Positions 1 through 10,718 of a stretch of 64,000 nucleotides of DNA are shown here, piece after piece. The DNA is from Glandiceps talaboti. Lineage: Eukaryota > Hemichordata > Enteropneusta > Spengelidae. The stretch is taken from assembly GCF_964340395.1 (NCBI RefSeq), contig NC_135551.1, positions 13,677,003 through 13,741,002 on the forward strand. Reading direction: 5' to 3'. The notes beneath the pieces are model-generated. The model was not told the origin of the DNA. It did not search any database and worked only from the letters and a program-made list of their open reading frames with translations. Both the position numbers and the translations under genes were made by a program. How positions within the stretch are numbered: the first letter of the stretch is position 1; each line of letters begins with the position of its first letter.

Positions 1-3
1 ACA

Positions 4-41
<38 letters not shown>

Positions 42-1051
42 TAGGCGGGTTGTTATATATATAGTTTATTATGTGGTTGACAGAAACCATAACTGAACCT
101 TTTTCATTTTTGATCACAGACGATATAAAGGCAAATAGACTGACTATTCCCCATAAAGAAGTTTCTGTAGTTAACACATACATGTTTCGAAATCCCATAG
201 TATGTTAGTTTTATGCCAGACTCGAAAAAAATAATATTCAATCACACCCGATTTCAAACCACTGGCATCAGTATGTTTTATTTGATTCACCCATATACAG
301 TGATTAAAATATGTCCTCTACTGTATACCTTCCACATTCATCTCATTAATGCAAACATTGTGGTGATGCCGTTAATGCACTTCACAATCAAATTGCACTC
401 ATGATCAGACATATATGAAGGGTCACATTAGGTCAACACTCACAACCTGTGATCCGTTCCATATTACATATTGCGTGCGATGTTACGTTTAATATCAATG
501 TTGTCAACTACAAATTATAGTTATTAATATTTCATATGTAGGCTTGTAAAACTTATTAATACATAAAATGTATAATATTGTAAAATAATAATAAACTTAG
601 TAATTATGCAGATATGAACAATATATATCGGGTACAAGGCATGGTAAGTTTAACTATACGCGCTATTATTCAAATATCTCGAAATTACACATTCTGTAAT
701 TTGGAAAAAGGTTAGTGCTTAAGTTTTGGAAGACGTTGGTAGTAATAATATCACTATGGCATGTACAACATAATCATTATATATACTAAATATAATGACC
801 AATATTAATAATAAATAAACAAGAACTCAATAAACTAGAGACACGGTGTATGTAGTATATGGGTGAAAATAAACTGAAAGACGATAATTGTTTTCAATGT
901 TTACACATTACATAGTAATAGTAACGTTGACTCAAGCTCGTTAATAAAACCTATTCAATACAAAAAGTAGGTATAAAAGTATTTGCGTGATATATGTATA
1001 AACTGTTTTAAACATAGGTAGGTCACTGGTTACACTGAGAAAGTAAACTAA

Positions 1052-1120
<69 letters not shown>

Positions 1121-1580
1121 CACACACCTATTCTGACTTTTTCGTAGACATTCAGGACGACAAAGACGATTTTCGTTATTCTTAAAAGAAACAAAATACA
1201 TAATGCCATCAAACAAATGTAAAATGCAAATTGATGAATCAACAGGGAATCTAAAACTCCAAGAGACGTCTTTCGATTTCTCAGCGTGTCGGTAAATATT
1301 ATGCTACTATAGTACTATGCTATTATAGTACTTGTACTGGAAAAATAGGTCAGTAATAGTCAACTTCGAACTATCTCAAGTTGAGTCACGTCGTAGACGA
1401 AATCAACTAACTCTGTAGTTTAGGTCATACAGCAGTTAGACTTGATTACTTTATCATGATATGGGTTTTGACCTACGTTTTAACATTCAATGACTTGTCA
1501 GTAATTTTCAGATATATTTATCTTTTATGGTAAATATACAAATATTGGAAACAAATCAAAAGAAAAAGAAAAAAACGTGT
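1..1580. other. 3' flank of receptor A, no gene seen
   Basis: No convincing coding region. It holds a (GTT)n microsatellite at about 4-41 and a (TTGA)n microsatellite at about 1052-1119. The last ~160 bases (about 1415-1580) match the DNA just downstream of tail fragment E (5927-6077), so they are the shared 3' flank of A-type receptor genes, probably 3' UTR. Confidence 0.6.
1052..1119. repeat. (TTGA)n microsatellite
   Basis: About 17 perfect tetranucleotide units. They create spurious Ile-Asn-Gln-Ser repeat reading frames on the minus strand. Confidence 0.95.
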
Positions 1581-3743
1581 CTATATTTTCAACTCTGCAT
1601 ACACAGTCTCCTCGTTTTGTTTGACTTCTTTCTTTGTACTACTAAGTCGTGGTTCTACGCTTGATAGATCTAATTCAGCGTAAGTCAACCCTTCCACATT
1701 TTTCATCGGTGCAGTCTTTTCAGCTTCGTCTAACCTTTCACCTTTGTCATTTTCACCATTGTTAACAGTCATAGCTTCGTTGTTTACTTGCTTTGAAGGA
1801 GTGACGTCATCGTAAACGGACGGCGTAGATGTGTGTGCACCGTCCACAATACTGGTTTCTATATTCTGTGAGTTAGGGTCGATATCGTCATACCCGCTCT
1901 TCCTACTACTCCCCATTACCTTGTTATTCTTTGGTTTAGGTTTCAGCTCTGGTTTTTTCTTTATATTATCATGTTCAGAATTAATGAAATTTTCACCTTT
2001 GGCCTCTTCGTGCATTATTGCTTTTTCCGGTCTGGTCTTTACCTTCTTAATTGGTTTTGCATACATGTTTTCCAGCTCATCTTCATTGAAAAGACCTTGA
2101 TCGCTTGTATCGTTTCTTTCGCCAGCATCATCATTCACCTGTCTGTTTGTACTGTTCTTAATTTTCAACTCCACAGCCATGGAAGCTGTACTGGTGGTAG
2201 ACTCTGATTCATCCTGAATGGCTAAATTGATGGTTGCATATGCAACACTATCTGCGTCGATGTCATTGACAATTGTGTCATAGTCATTTCCTCGACGTTC
2301 TGTAACTGGCTTTGATTCTAGTGACGTCGATGGTGACTTCCGATACTTCACAATACATATAACTATTATCAATATCACGATTACTCCTGCACCGACTGCT
2401 CCACCTGCTATAACTGGAATGTTATTACCTCCTTGCTCATCTGATTCTGGATGCAGTTTTTCAGTGCCACTTTCCGTGGCCTGTGTAGGAACAGTCTGTT
2501 TGGTAGCCACTTCCGGTACGATTTCAGTTAACAAGGTGTAGATTGTTGTCTCGTCTTGACGTTTAGGTTTAGTAACCATTGGTAAATTAACAGTTAAAAT
2601 TGTATTGTCACTAATATCTTTACCGACATCATTCGTAACCTCACAAGTGATGTTATGTCTTCCATTGTCGTCGATGGTTAAGGATTTAACGGTTAGGGAT
2701 GTATTTAGGATAAGGAAGTTTTCGTCGTCCATGAAATTTACCTTATTTTGGTCGTAAAACCAATCAATGGTGGTTGCTGACGGATTTGCCAATATATTGC
2801 AATTAAAGGTAACTGTGTCACCATACGCCATAAATGTGGCACTCTCTGGTGTAAGTGTCACTATTGGTGCATACACCACATTAAATGGTCCAATTTTACA
2901 CGTGTCTACAGTAGTTGGTCCTCCATATTCAGCAAAACAAGTGAAATATAAATCTGGAGATTCATTTCGTGCCGGGGTCCAGTCATAGTCCATGTAGTAC
3001 CAATCATTTATTTGTGTTTTTGGAGTAGTAAATCCTCCTCCTGTTTGATCACTCCGCCTCCAGTAAATTATCCTTGCAGTATCTTCTGATTGACAAGATA
3101 ATTCTACTGTTTCATTTGCCGTCAATGTAATTGGATATGTGACGTCATTTGTCCGAACGGTATAACCTGTACTGTCATTCAGTGAACAGAGTGGGTACTG
3201 TATGGTAGTTACTGTAGCTATACGTGACAGCCCACCAGGTATGACAGTACCATTTGACCATCTCACTAAACACTGATATCGACCACTATCCATTGTAGCA
3301 GTGTCAGGAGATATACTCAATATAACTAGCGAATACACTAAATTATTAGCATTTTCAACGATGGAGTATCTTACGGTATCTACCAGATCAGCTCGGTTAC
3401 CTTGCCAGTCATGTCCGTTACTTATTAATTCATTATTTTTTATCCATGATACTATTTGGTTATCGTCGTAACTCCGTAGAATACCGTGTAAAAGAAATGA
3501 CTTCGGTGCGGTATCTCCATGTGTAAACTCCACTGTCTGGTCCTCTGGTTCATTTTGAAACACGGTAGACTCGGCATTCGTATACGTAGTCAATGACGTA
3601 AACTCAACAAAGACAGGCCAGGTAAGAAGTGTCAGGAGTAGGGTATACATAGGATCCATTTCGATATGACTGAGTGAACTACCAGCTTCAAAACGAGTGT
3701 TTTGTGACCAAATGGTACGAGGACTGATTCCCTGTACGTCCAA
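1581..3743 (-). CDS. Receptor A: three-Ig-domain receptor with ITIM-like tail
   Basis: Predicted type I membrane receptor, 720 aa from the first Met. The real start is more likely the Met at 3659 (residue 29), which directly precedes the hydrophobic signal peptide and aligns with the start of copy C. Ig1 (about 60-183) has W100, the DSGRYQC F-strand motif (C158) and an R-D contact region. Ig2 (186-290) has C217, W228, C269 plus an extra C186/C282 pair. Ig3 (291-388) has C315, W328, C367. A Thr/Ser-rich stalk leads to a helix at 442-465 followed by KYRK. The 250-residue tail carries VAYATI (Y502), SVYDDV (Y644), LTYAEL (Y688) and TVYAEL (Y715), plus YDTI, YAKP and YDDI. ITIMs in vertebrate receptors recruit SHP phosphatases, so an inhibitory role is inferred. 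Oddities: the B-strand Cys of Ig1 is Gly87, and there are no introns. Ligand unknown. The overall class is well supported. Confidence 0.9.
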   Translation of the reverse strand: MDVQGISPRTIWSQNTRFEAGSSLSHIEMDPMYTLLLTLLTWPVFVEFTSLTTYTNAESTVFQNEPEDQTVEFTHGDTAPKSFLLHGILRSYDDNQIVSWIKNNELISNGHDWQGNRADLVDTVRYSIVENANNLVYSLVILSISPDTATMDSGRYQCLVRWSNGTVIPGGLSRIATVTTIQYPLCSLNDSTGYTVRTNDVTYPITLTANETVELSCQSEDTARIIYWRRSDQTGGGFTTPKTQINDWYYMDYDWTPARNESPDLYFTCFAEYGGPTTVDTCKIGPFNVVYAPIVTLTPESATFMAYGDTVTFNCNILANPSATTIDWFYDQNKVNFMDDENFLILNTSLTVKSLTIDDNGRHNITCEVTNDVGKDISDNTILTVNLPMVTKPKRQDETTIYTLLTEIVPEVATKQTVPTQATESGTEKLHPESDEQGGNNIPVIAGGAVGAGVIVILIIVICIVKYRKSPSTSLESKPVTERRGNDYDTIVNDIDADSVAYATINLAIQDESESTTSTASMAVELKIKNSTNRQVNDDAGERNDTSDQGLFNEDELENMYAKPIKKVKTRPEKAIMHEEAKGENFINSEHDNIKKKPELKPKPKNNKVMGSSRKSGYDDIDPNSQNIETSIVDGAHTSTPSVYDDVTPSKQVNNEAMTVNNGENDKGERLDEAEKTAPMKNVEGLTYAELDLSSVEPRLSSTKKEVKQNEETVYAELKI

Positions 3744-4558
3744 TATTTACTTCCTTATCCGGGACTTTCCCTTTTTTAAACAACACCTTTTCAATGCACC
3801 ATTGTGCTTTGAATGGGTATGCGTACACATTTAAAGTTTAGCTAGAAATTGATATTTTACGTTAGTCCACACCTTGACACCGTGAAATAAAATTAAAAGC
3901 AAAAATTGTCCATACAAATTTTAATTTTGTTCATAATATTATAGCAGATACGATAGTGTGCAAGCGGATGAAAACATTAAAAGACAACTGACCTTTCACC
4001 TGGTCATTTACATAACAATAAGTAGTCTCATTCTAATGACCTTCAAATAAAAGTACTGAGAATACAACTACACAGTACTCACGCAATGAAATAAATTGTT
4101 TCTAGTAAAGAAATATTTAAATCATTTATGTTTATTGTACATATAGATTGACATTACAGAAATGGAGTGTTAATGTGCTGGTAAGAATTAAAAGATTTGT
4201 GAGCAATGTGAAGTTTATTACTATTATGAATATATCCCAAACAAAGTTGTCTGACTCTGAGACTATAGTACACATTACATAGTACTGTACGCACAATACA
4301 CTCAATGTCTTTATGAACTATCTCTGGCTGCTGAACTTAGCTTAGGAACGAACCAACCTACATCAATACTCTTCTTATAAATTCATTACAGCTATAGGGT
4401 CAACCGGTAACTCGGTTTTTAGAATACAACGAAGGAAAGTCAGGTATCAGCTTGTTAAAGCTAACACTAACATAAACTAACATAATGACATGTTGATATA
4501 TGACATTAATATTAATGAGTACACTCACAGAACGGCGTCGTCTTTCACGATTGGCGAA
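3744..4558. repeat. Duplicated upstream block of receptor A (partner of 9026-9775)
   Basis: This non-coding stretch matches 9026-9775 closely for about 750-800 bases with small indels. Examples are the shared words near 3850/9120 and 4520/9735. It shows that A and B arose by duplication of gene plus promoter region. Similarity stops near 4558, where a C-type downstream block begins. No gene seen inside. Confidence 0.85.
3749..3770 (-). promoter_or_regulatory. ETS-GATA-NF-kB word cluster upstream of receptor A
   Basis: On the + strand the stretch reads ACTTCCT (3749-3755, ETS/PU.1 core), CTTATC (3754-3759, inverse of GATAAG) and GGGACTTTCC (3761-3770). The last is identical to the classical kappa-B site. 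It lies 6-27 bases upstream of the longest reading frame and about 90-110 bases upstream of the likely start Met. The same cassette precedes copy B, and its GATA/ETS half precedes copy C. Function is inferred. It could also lie in the 5' UTR. Confidence 0.55.
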
Positions 4559-5807
4559 AAAATTACGAAAATAAAACCTATGACTAGAGCAATAAACTGT
4601 TGATGCCTCCTCCTCTGAACTTTGATTAAACTTGAGTGGGAATACATGATTACATATATGTAAAGAATTTACTTCAAATGAAAAAAAATCCCCAAATGAT
4701 GAGGTAGTACTTTACGGCCCATCTTACTTTAAAGAGTATTCTGTGAAATATATTGTGTTGAAATATAAAATTGGAAACACACATTTCAAGTATAAATCGG
4801 TAAGTTAGGCCGTTAGGTCGAGCGTCACTCCTAATAATATAAGGTATCGTGGGATATGCATTGACGTGACACTTTACCAAAAACGCGTTTTCTGCATAAT
4901 TGTACGTAATCTATCACTAGCACTGACGTTATATCAATAATATGATTTTATAGAGTCGCTCAATATTAAGATATAATTCCTGATTATGATAAACATATGA
5001 TATGTTATCGATTTAATTTTTGTTTCTCGAATGAAATGCAAGTTATGACACTAAAACATTGTAATATTTGTTGTTTACAAAATTCTTTCTCGGATAAACA
5101 TTACATATTCTGGAATAAAAATCAAGTAAATACCGTACAAATTAAGTACATATGGAAACATTAATTGAAGTATTAATTCAAACTCGGAAGTACAAAATAA
5201 TAACATTCACAACATTCGTGTAGTACCGAATAGATATGGAAAATAACAAACAAACAAACAAACAAGTTACTGTGCTATTAAGTAGCAATTTGCAATTTCA
5301 TGCATATAGAGGCTGAAGGCCTTTAGGTCACTCTCAGAATCAGAATACAACATCACGTGACACAAACACAACAGAGCAAAATGTCAACGTGGTACTCAAC
5401 TTTTTTGCCTTTTAAAGGTTATATTTGAAAACAATATTCTTACTAAATCTGGCATTTATCTTGGAGACTATTGTAAATCCAAAATAATAACGTGTTTTTT
5501 TTTATTGAAATAATGATATTGGCCCAACTCCCACGCCACACAACATAACCCGAGACGTGCGGGTTCAACTTTCTGAGATTCGTGTTACCAGTAATTAGTA
5601 AACAAACTTGCATAATTCCTCATCTGTTTAAAATGATACAGTACTTGATATTAAATTTTATGTAAGATATTAGAAAAATAAACGTATATGTAGTAATGCA
5701 ATATATTCTTAATCTTCAATGTTAAAATAACTTGTTACTAGATATAATACTTAGGCAAAGTCATGGTACAGTGATTTCAATACACAGGGTGTAAAGAGAT
5801 CAAATAT
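4559..5807. repeat. Duplicated block matching the region downstream of receptor C (15.08-16.54 kb)
   Basis: From about 4570 the sequence matches 15080-16540 in the same order and orientation, including the (ACAA)n tract near 5250/15710. About 250 bases present at 15740-16010 are missing here. It continues directly into tail fragment D. No independent gene seen. Confidence 0.8.
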
Positions 5808-5926
5808 CTAATTCTTTAAATCTGCATACACAGTCTCTTCGTCAGGTCTGACTTCTTTCTTGTACTACTACGTCGTGGTTCTACGCTTGGCAGATCTAAT
5901 TCTGCGTAAGTCAGCCCCTCTACCTT
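5808..5926 (-). pseudogene. Fragment D: broken end of a receptor tail
   Basis: About 35 codons equivalent to the last residues of receptors A and C, including a TVYADL version of the final tyrosine motif and a stop at 5808-5810. One T is missing relative to the intact copies, in the stretch encoding the T/K-rich linker, so the two tyrosine motifs are out of frame. The similarity ends abruptly at about 5926, where A-type 3'-flank sequence starts. It has no Ig or membrane region and is interpreted as a truncated duplicate. Confidence 0.8.
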
Positions 5927-6077
5927 GGTCATATAGCAGTTAGACTTGATTACTTTATCATACATGGGTTTTGATCTAAATTTAAACATTCAAAGACTTA
6001 TCAGTAAATTTTCAGATATACCTTTTATGGTAAATATACAAATATTGTAAAGAAATCTAAACAAAAATAAAACACGT

Positions 6078-6682
6078 CTAAATATTCAACTCTGCATACA
6101 CGGTCTCCTCGTCTGATTTAACTTCTTTATTTGTACCACTATGTCGTGGTTCTACGCTTGTTAGATCTAATTCAGCATATGTCAACCCTTCCACATTTTT
6201 CATCGGTGCAGTCTTTTCAGCTTCGTCTAACCTTTCACCTTTGTCATTTTCACCATTGTTAACAGTCAAGACGTCTCTATCGCTACTTGTTTGGTTTGAA
6301 GGAGTGACGTCATCGTAAACAGACGGTGTTGGTTTCTGTACAGCATCCATACTATTCACTCCCATATTCTGTGCTTCTGAACTAAGACCGGCATCTTCGA
6401 ATTCATATTCACTCTTCCTAAGACTACATTTCCCGTATCTTTCATTGATTTAAGTTCATTCTTTGCCTCTTCTTGAGTTATCGTTTGCCTTGGTTGAGTC
6501 TTGTTCTTCTTCATTGGTTTGGCATACATACTTTCAAGTTCGTCCTCGTTGGGAAGCGATTCGTCTCCCTTGGTCTTTTTTTCATCACCAGCATTTTCAT
6601 GATCGTCACGTCTGTTCGTTATCAGTAACTCGACAGCAACAGTGGCTCTACTGTTTGAAAAATCGCACTTCTGCTTCAACAT
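6078..6682 (-). pseudogene. Fragment E: frameshifted ITIM tail without Ig domains
   Basis: This is equivalent to the cytoplasmic half of receptor A. It contains the MAVEL-like start (here TVAVEL), the MYAKP motif, SVYDDV, the conserved NGENDKGERLDEAEKT block, LTYAEL and TVYAEL. A net one-base change near 6415-6430 shifts the frame, so the region is read in two overlapping frames (6682-6356 and 6365-6078). No Ig domain, signal peptide or membrane helix is found upstream. Similarity to A begins right after a TTTTTCAAACAG sequence on the minus strand, which resembles a splice acceptor. Two readings are possible: a dead duplicate, or a relic/alternative 3' exon downstream of receptor B. The frameshift favours a pseudogene. 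Confidence 0.75.
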
Positions 6683-7324
6683 TGCAGATCTATTTTAATA
6701 TCGCCCGTAGGGTATAAATATCCCAGATTTACCCAAATTCGATGAGCAGGTCTCCCTTTTTTTCTTGCCGGAAGAGCGATTTTGAAACAGAGCGACTTTT
6801 TCAAACAGTAGAGCGATTTGCATAATCCTTCGGTATTTTTTTAACGCGGAGCAGGAGAGTTGATGTGTGACGCTATATATAGCTATACAACATGCAAGTG
6901 CTAATATCAGCAAGAAAATCGGTGTGCAGTTATGTATTGAGTATGATTCTAGTGTAGACCCTAATGATAATCTGACATGTTTGTATGATCTGCCTAAACC
7001 TTAATGACATCAGCTATTAGATAAGTCTGACTATGCCAATATGACGCGACGACAAATGATCAATAATATATTCACATCACTCGAATTTTGAATACATGCT
7101 TAGCATTTTACAACAGGGGAGAACTTCTCGATTATGAATTTCGATTATATCACTATAAGAGAACCAGATTGTTAAAAATGGGCATGCAATGCTCAGCGAC
7201 AGTAAATCTATATGGAAAGTCCATGTTACCGTTAAGAAAGAAAGTAAACAAACAATAAACAACTATATGTAAACAAATATGGCCAATACCAAGCCGCTTT
7301 GCTTAAACTAGTACATTGAATTAT
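6683..7324. other. Spacer between tail fragment E and receptor B
   Basis: No gene recognised. The part around 7100-7220 resembles 19690-19810, beyond receptor C, which suggests a further old duplicate of cluster DNA. Confidence 0.4.
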
Positions 7325-9025
7325 CTACTTGGTCAATCCAGTATAAATTCCTTCACTTTTTCCTTGCAAACTTTGGTAGTGATCACGTTCGTCCATAACA
7401 TTATTTTGATCAGTTGTAACATTTGCATCTACACTATCTTCTCGTTTCCTTTGTTGGATTTTATCATCATCTCTTCGTTGATCTATATCTTGGTACTCAC
7501 CGTCATCCGACGGTATGTTTTTCAAGTCTCTATGTCTGCCCTCAATGGCCAATTCAATGTCTGCGGCTTCAAGGACATTTCCTTCTCCTCGACCTTTACA
7601 TGCCAGTTTGACATCGATACATCCGTATTTCATAAACAAAATTACCATAACAATGATACCCAAGACACCCACAACGATACCAGCGATAAAACAACCTACT
7701 ATCACTCCATTTATGTATGTTTGTAACTCGGCATCAGATTTAAATGGACCATAAAAACCACATATATCTTGTAAATAGGGTGTTAACATGGTTGTTGGAA
7801 CGAGTGTGTTTTCAACTTCAGTACTCCTTGTTTTAGTTGGTCTTTTGCTCGATACAGTCAGTATTGAAGTGTCATCACTTGTTGGTATTGGCACACTAAC
7901 AGTTAAATGTACCGTAGCACTACTAATGCCAATACTATTTCCAACCTGGCAGGTGACACGGTGGTCTCCATTTCCCCTGAAGTCAATGTTAGAAATATGT
8001 ATTAACGTGGTGTCTGAAGAACTCTGCAACTTTTCGTCATAAAACCAACTAATACTAGTGGCTGCTGGATTCGCCTGGTATAAACATTGAAATGTCACGG
8101 TGTCATCATACGACATAACTGTAGCACTGTCTGGTTCTATCGTCACCATTGGTGGATATACCACATTAAATGGTCCAATTGTACATGTTTCTACAATATC
8201 TGGTCCTCCGTATTGAGCAATACAAGTGAAATATAAATCTGAAACTTCATTTCTTGCTGGAGTCCAGTCATAGTCCATGTAGTACCAATCATTTATTTGT
8301 GTCTTTGGAGTAGTAAATTGTACGCCTCTTGTTTGATCACTTCGCGTCCAGTAAATTAAGGTTACAGCAAGTTCTGATTGACAAGATAATTTCACTGTTT
8401 CATTGGCCATCAAAGTAGTTGGTAATGTGACGTCATTGGTCTGAGTAGTATAACCTGTACTGTCAGTCAGTGAACATAGTGGGTACTGTATAATATTTAC
8501 TGTAGCAACGTCTGACCATCCACCAGGTATGACAGTACCATTAGACCATCTCACTACACACTGATATCGACCACTATCCATTGCAACAGTGTTAGGAGAT
8601 ATACTAAATATAGCTAGCGAATACATTAAATTATTAGTATTTTCTACTATGGAGTATCTTACGGTATCTACCAGATCAGCTCGGTTACCTCGCCAGTCAT
8701 ATCCGTTACTTATTAATTCATTATTTTTTATCCACGATACTACTTGGTTCTCGTCGTATCTCCATAGAATACAGTTTAAGACAAATGACTTCGGTGCAGT
8801 ATATCCATGTGTGAACTCCACTGTCTGGTCCTCTGGTTCATTTTGAAACACGGTAGACTCGGCATTCGTAGTCAATGACGTAAACTCAACAAAGACAGAC
8901 CAGGTAAGATGTGTCAGGAGTAGGGTATACATACGATCCATGTCGATATGACTGATTGAACTATCAGCTTCAAAACGAGTGTTTTGTGACCAAATAGTAC
9001 GATGACTGATTCCCTGTACGCCCAA
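7325..9025 (-). CDS. Receptor B: three-Ig-domain receptor with ITAM tail
   Basis: Intronless paralogue of A, 566 aa from the first Met. The likely start is the Met at 8941 (residue 29), before the signal peptide. Ig1 keeps the full C85-W98-C155 set, Ig2 has C215 and C268 with the extra C184/C281 pair, and Ig3 has C314 and C359. Ig1 and Ig2 are almost identical to A, while Ig3 is much more diverged. A helix at about 440-465 is followed by a basic/Cys segment and a short tail unrelated to A or C. The tail contains YQDI (Y511) and, at the very end, Y550-QSL-x7-Y561-TGL. This exactly fits the ITAM spacing YxxL-x(7)-YxxL of CD3-zeta and FcR-gamma, which recruit Syk/ZAP-70 kinases. An activating partner to the inhibitory A and C is inferred. 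The ITAM is in its own tail, so no charged helix residue is needed, and none is seen. Confidence 0.9.
   Translation of the reverse strand: MGVQGISHRTIWSQNTRFEADSSISHIDMDRMYTLLLTHLTWSVFVEFTSLTTNAESTVFQNEPEDQTVEFTHGYTAPKSFVLNCILWRYDENQVVSWIKNNELISNGYDWRGNRADLVDTVRYSIVENTNNLMYSLAIFSISPNTVAMDSGRYQCVVRWSNGTVIPGGWSDVATVNIIQYPLCSLTDSTGYTTQTNDVTLPTTLMANETVKLSCQSELAVTLIYWTRSDQTRGVQFTTPKTQINDWYYMDYDWTPARNEVSDLYFTCIAQYGGPDIVETCTIGPFNVVYPPMVTIEPDSATVMSYDDTVTFQCLYQANPAATSISWFYDEKLQSSSDTTLIHISNIDFRGNGDHRVTCQVGNSIGISSATVHLTVSVPIPTSDDTSILTVSSKRPTKTRSTEVENTLVPTTMLTPYLQDICGFYGPFKSDAELQTYINGVIVGCFIAGIVVGVLGIIVMVILFMKYGCIDVKLACKGRGEGNVLEAADIELAIEGRHRDLKNIPSDDGEYQDIDQRRDDDKIQQRKREDSVDANVTTDQNNVMDERDHYQSLQGKSEGIYTGLTK
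7328..7373 (-). other. ITAM-coding segment of receptor B
   Basis: The final codons before the TAG at 7325-7327 encode HYQSLQGKSEGIYTGLTK. The two YxxL units are separated by seven residues. An acidic residue stands two positions before the first Tyr, slightly different from the strict consensus position. Confidence 0.85.
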
Positions 9026-9785
9026 TATTTACTTCCTTATCCGGGACTTTCCCTTTTCATACAACACCTTTTCAATGCACTATCGTGCTTTCAATGGGTG
9101 TGCGTACACATTTAAAGTTTAGTTAGAAATTGATATTTTACGTTAGTCCACACCTTGACACCGTGAAATAAAAAACAAAAATTGTCCATAAAAAAATTCA
9201 ACTTTGTTCACCATATACCAGATACGATAGTGTACAATCGGATGAAAACAGTAAAAGACGACTGACCTTTCACTTGGTCATTTACATAACAATAAGTAGT
9301 CTCATTCTGATGACCTTCAAATAAAAGTACTAGAGAATACAACTAGACAGTACTCACGCACTGAAATAAATTAAATGGATTCCAATAAAGAAATATTTAA
9401 AACAATTATGATTAATGTTGATTGATATTACAGAAATGGAGTGTTAAAGTCTATTATGAATATATCCCAAACAAAGTTGTCTGACTCAGACTCTGAGACA
9501 AAAATACACATTACATAGTACTGTACGCACAATACACTCAATGTCTTTATGTACTAACTCTGGCTGCTAAACTTAGATTGGGAACGAACCTACATCAATG
9601 ATATTCTTATAAATTCATTACAGCTATGGAGTCACAGGTAACTCAGTTTTTAGAATACAACGAAGGCAAGTCAAGTATCAGCTTGTTAAGACGCAAACTA
9701 ACTTAGGGTGACATTTTGATAAAATACATTAATATTAATGAGTACACTCAGAGAGCAGCGTTGTCTTTCACAGTGTGCTGGTGGT
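9026..9785. repeat. Duplicated upstream block of receptor B (partner of 3744-4558)
   Basis: Same order and orientation as the A upstream block, with small deletions. Similarity stops near 9775, shortly after a TTAATATTAATGAGTACACT word also present at about 4510-4530. Confidence 0.85.
9031..9052 (-). promoter_or_regulatory. ETS-GATA-NF-kB word cluster upstream of receptor B
   Basis: Same arrangement as upstream of A: ACTTCCT (9031-9037), CTTATC (9036-9041) and GGGACTTTCC (9043-9052) on the + strand. The kappa-B word is perfectly kept between A and B. Regulation by an NF-kB factor is inferred, not shown. Confidence 0.55.
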
Positions 9786-10715
9786 AAGTTAAACCACGTA
9801 CAATCGATGTTTACATGGCACCACAAACACCAACTTTAAGTACTCAACCAAATAAACAAACATTGTTAGTTTGTGCCCCTTGTAGTTTACTGATACCTTG
9901 CTTTCCATGGCAATAAATAAGTAACCCATTTTTAAAGGAAACGCCACTCCAGGAAATAAAAGTTACTTTCATAAAGTTTGTGTTCTGAAGAATCATGCAT
10001 TTCAGGATTTCATATTACATACATTTCTGTCAGCTGTCAACAAACATCAAATTGAAACTCTTATTCACCCCAGTTGTTCTTTGAGTGGAATACCATACCA
10101 TTTTCTTATGGGTCTTAGCAGATATGAATATGCATTAGATGCACACTTAATATTCATGACTTTATATGAGGGAAATATGCTGTTAAGAGTCATGAATATT
10201 CCGTGTGATTATCATGAATATAATCTAATAATGTGTATATAAATGGCATCAAAACAATATTTTAGGCACAAAGACATAATATTAATGTAATCAAAAAGAC
10301 AAAAGATTGTAGAGTTTGGACACTTGGAGTGCTATTCGAAAGCAAGGGAGTAAGGCCACAATAGATGAGGAGCTAGTGAAGGCCCCTTTGGAAAATCTCA
10401 AAGCCAACAACATTCTCAGCCAGTCTGAATATCTGCTTTCACTTAAGTACAGACAAATAAAGTTCCTTAGTAATCTCACAAGAGGGATCTATAATTTAAG
10501 TATTTCACAAATTATGTGATAAATGAAAGCACATTCAGTTTTATTTAGTACACAAAGTGACATGTTCACAACAAATTGTTACAAATTCACATTGGTTCGA
10601 GTTTTGCAACTCCATGACAATGTCTTTAATGTTGTTTATGGTTTATTAACATTCCAGAAGAGTCTCTGCATTTTTGTCAGACATGCCAGCATCCTTGTAT
10701 GAAGAGCATTGAATT
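9786..10715. other. Spacer, no clear gene
   Basis: No recognised gene. A short inverted repeat built on AATATTCATGACT lies at about 10150-10201. A small + reading frame at 10316-10519 has no recognised family and no support. Confidence 0.4.
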
Positions 10716-10718
10716 CCA

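Noticed and set aside
941-1242. Reading frames with Ile-Asn-Gln-Ser repeats
   Set aside because: Produced by the (TTGA)n microsatellite; not a protein gene or CRISPR array.
1831-2988. Several + strand frames inside receptor A
   Set aside because: Antisense shadows of the receptor reading frame.
10316-10519. 67-codon + strand frame near the receptor cluster
   Set aside because: Looks protein-like but has no recognisable family, no partner exon and overlaps nothing conserved.
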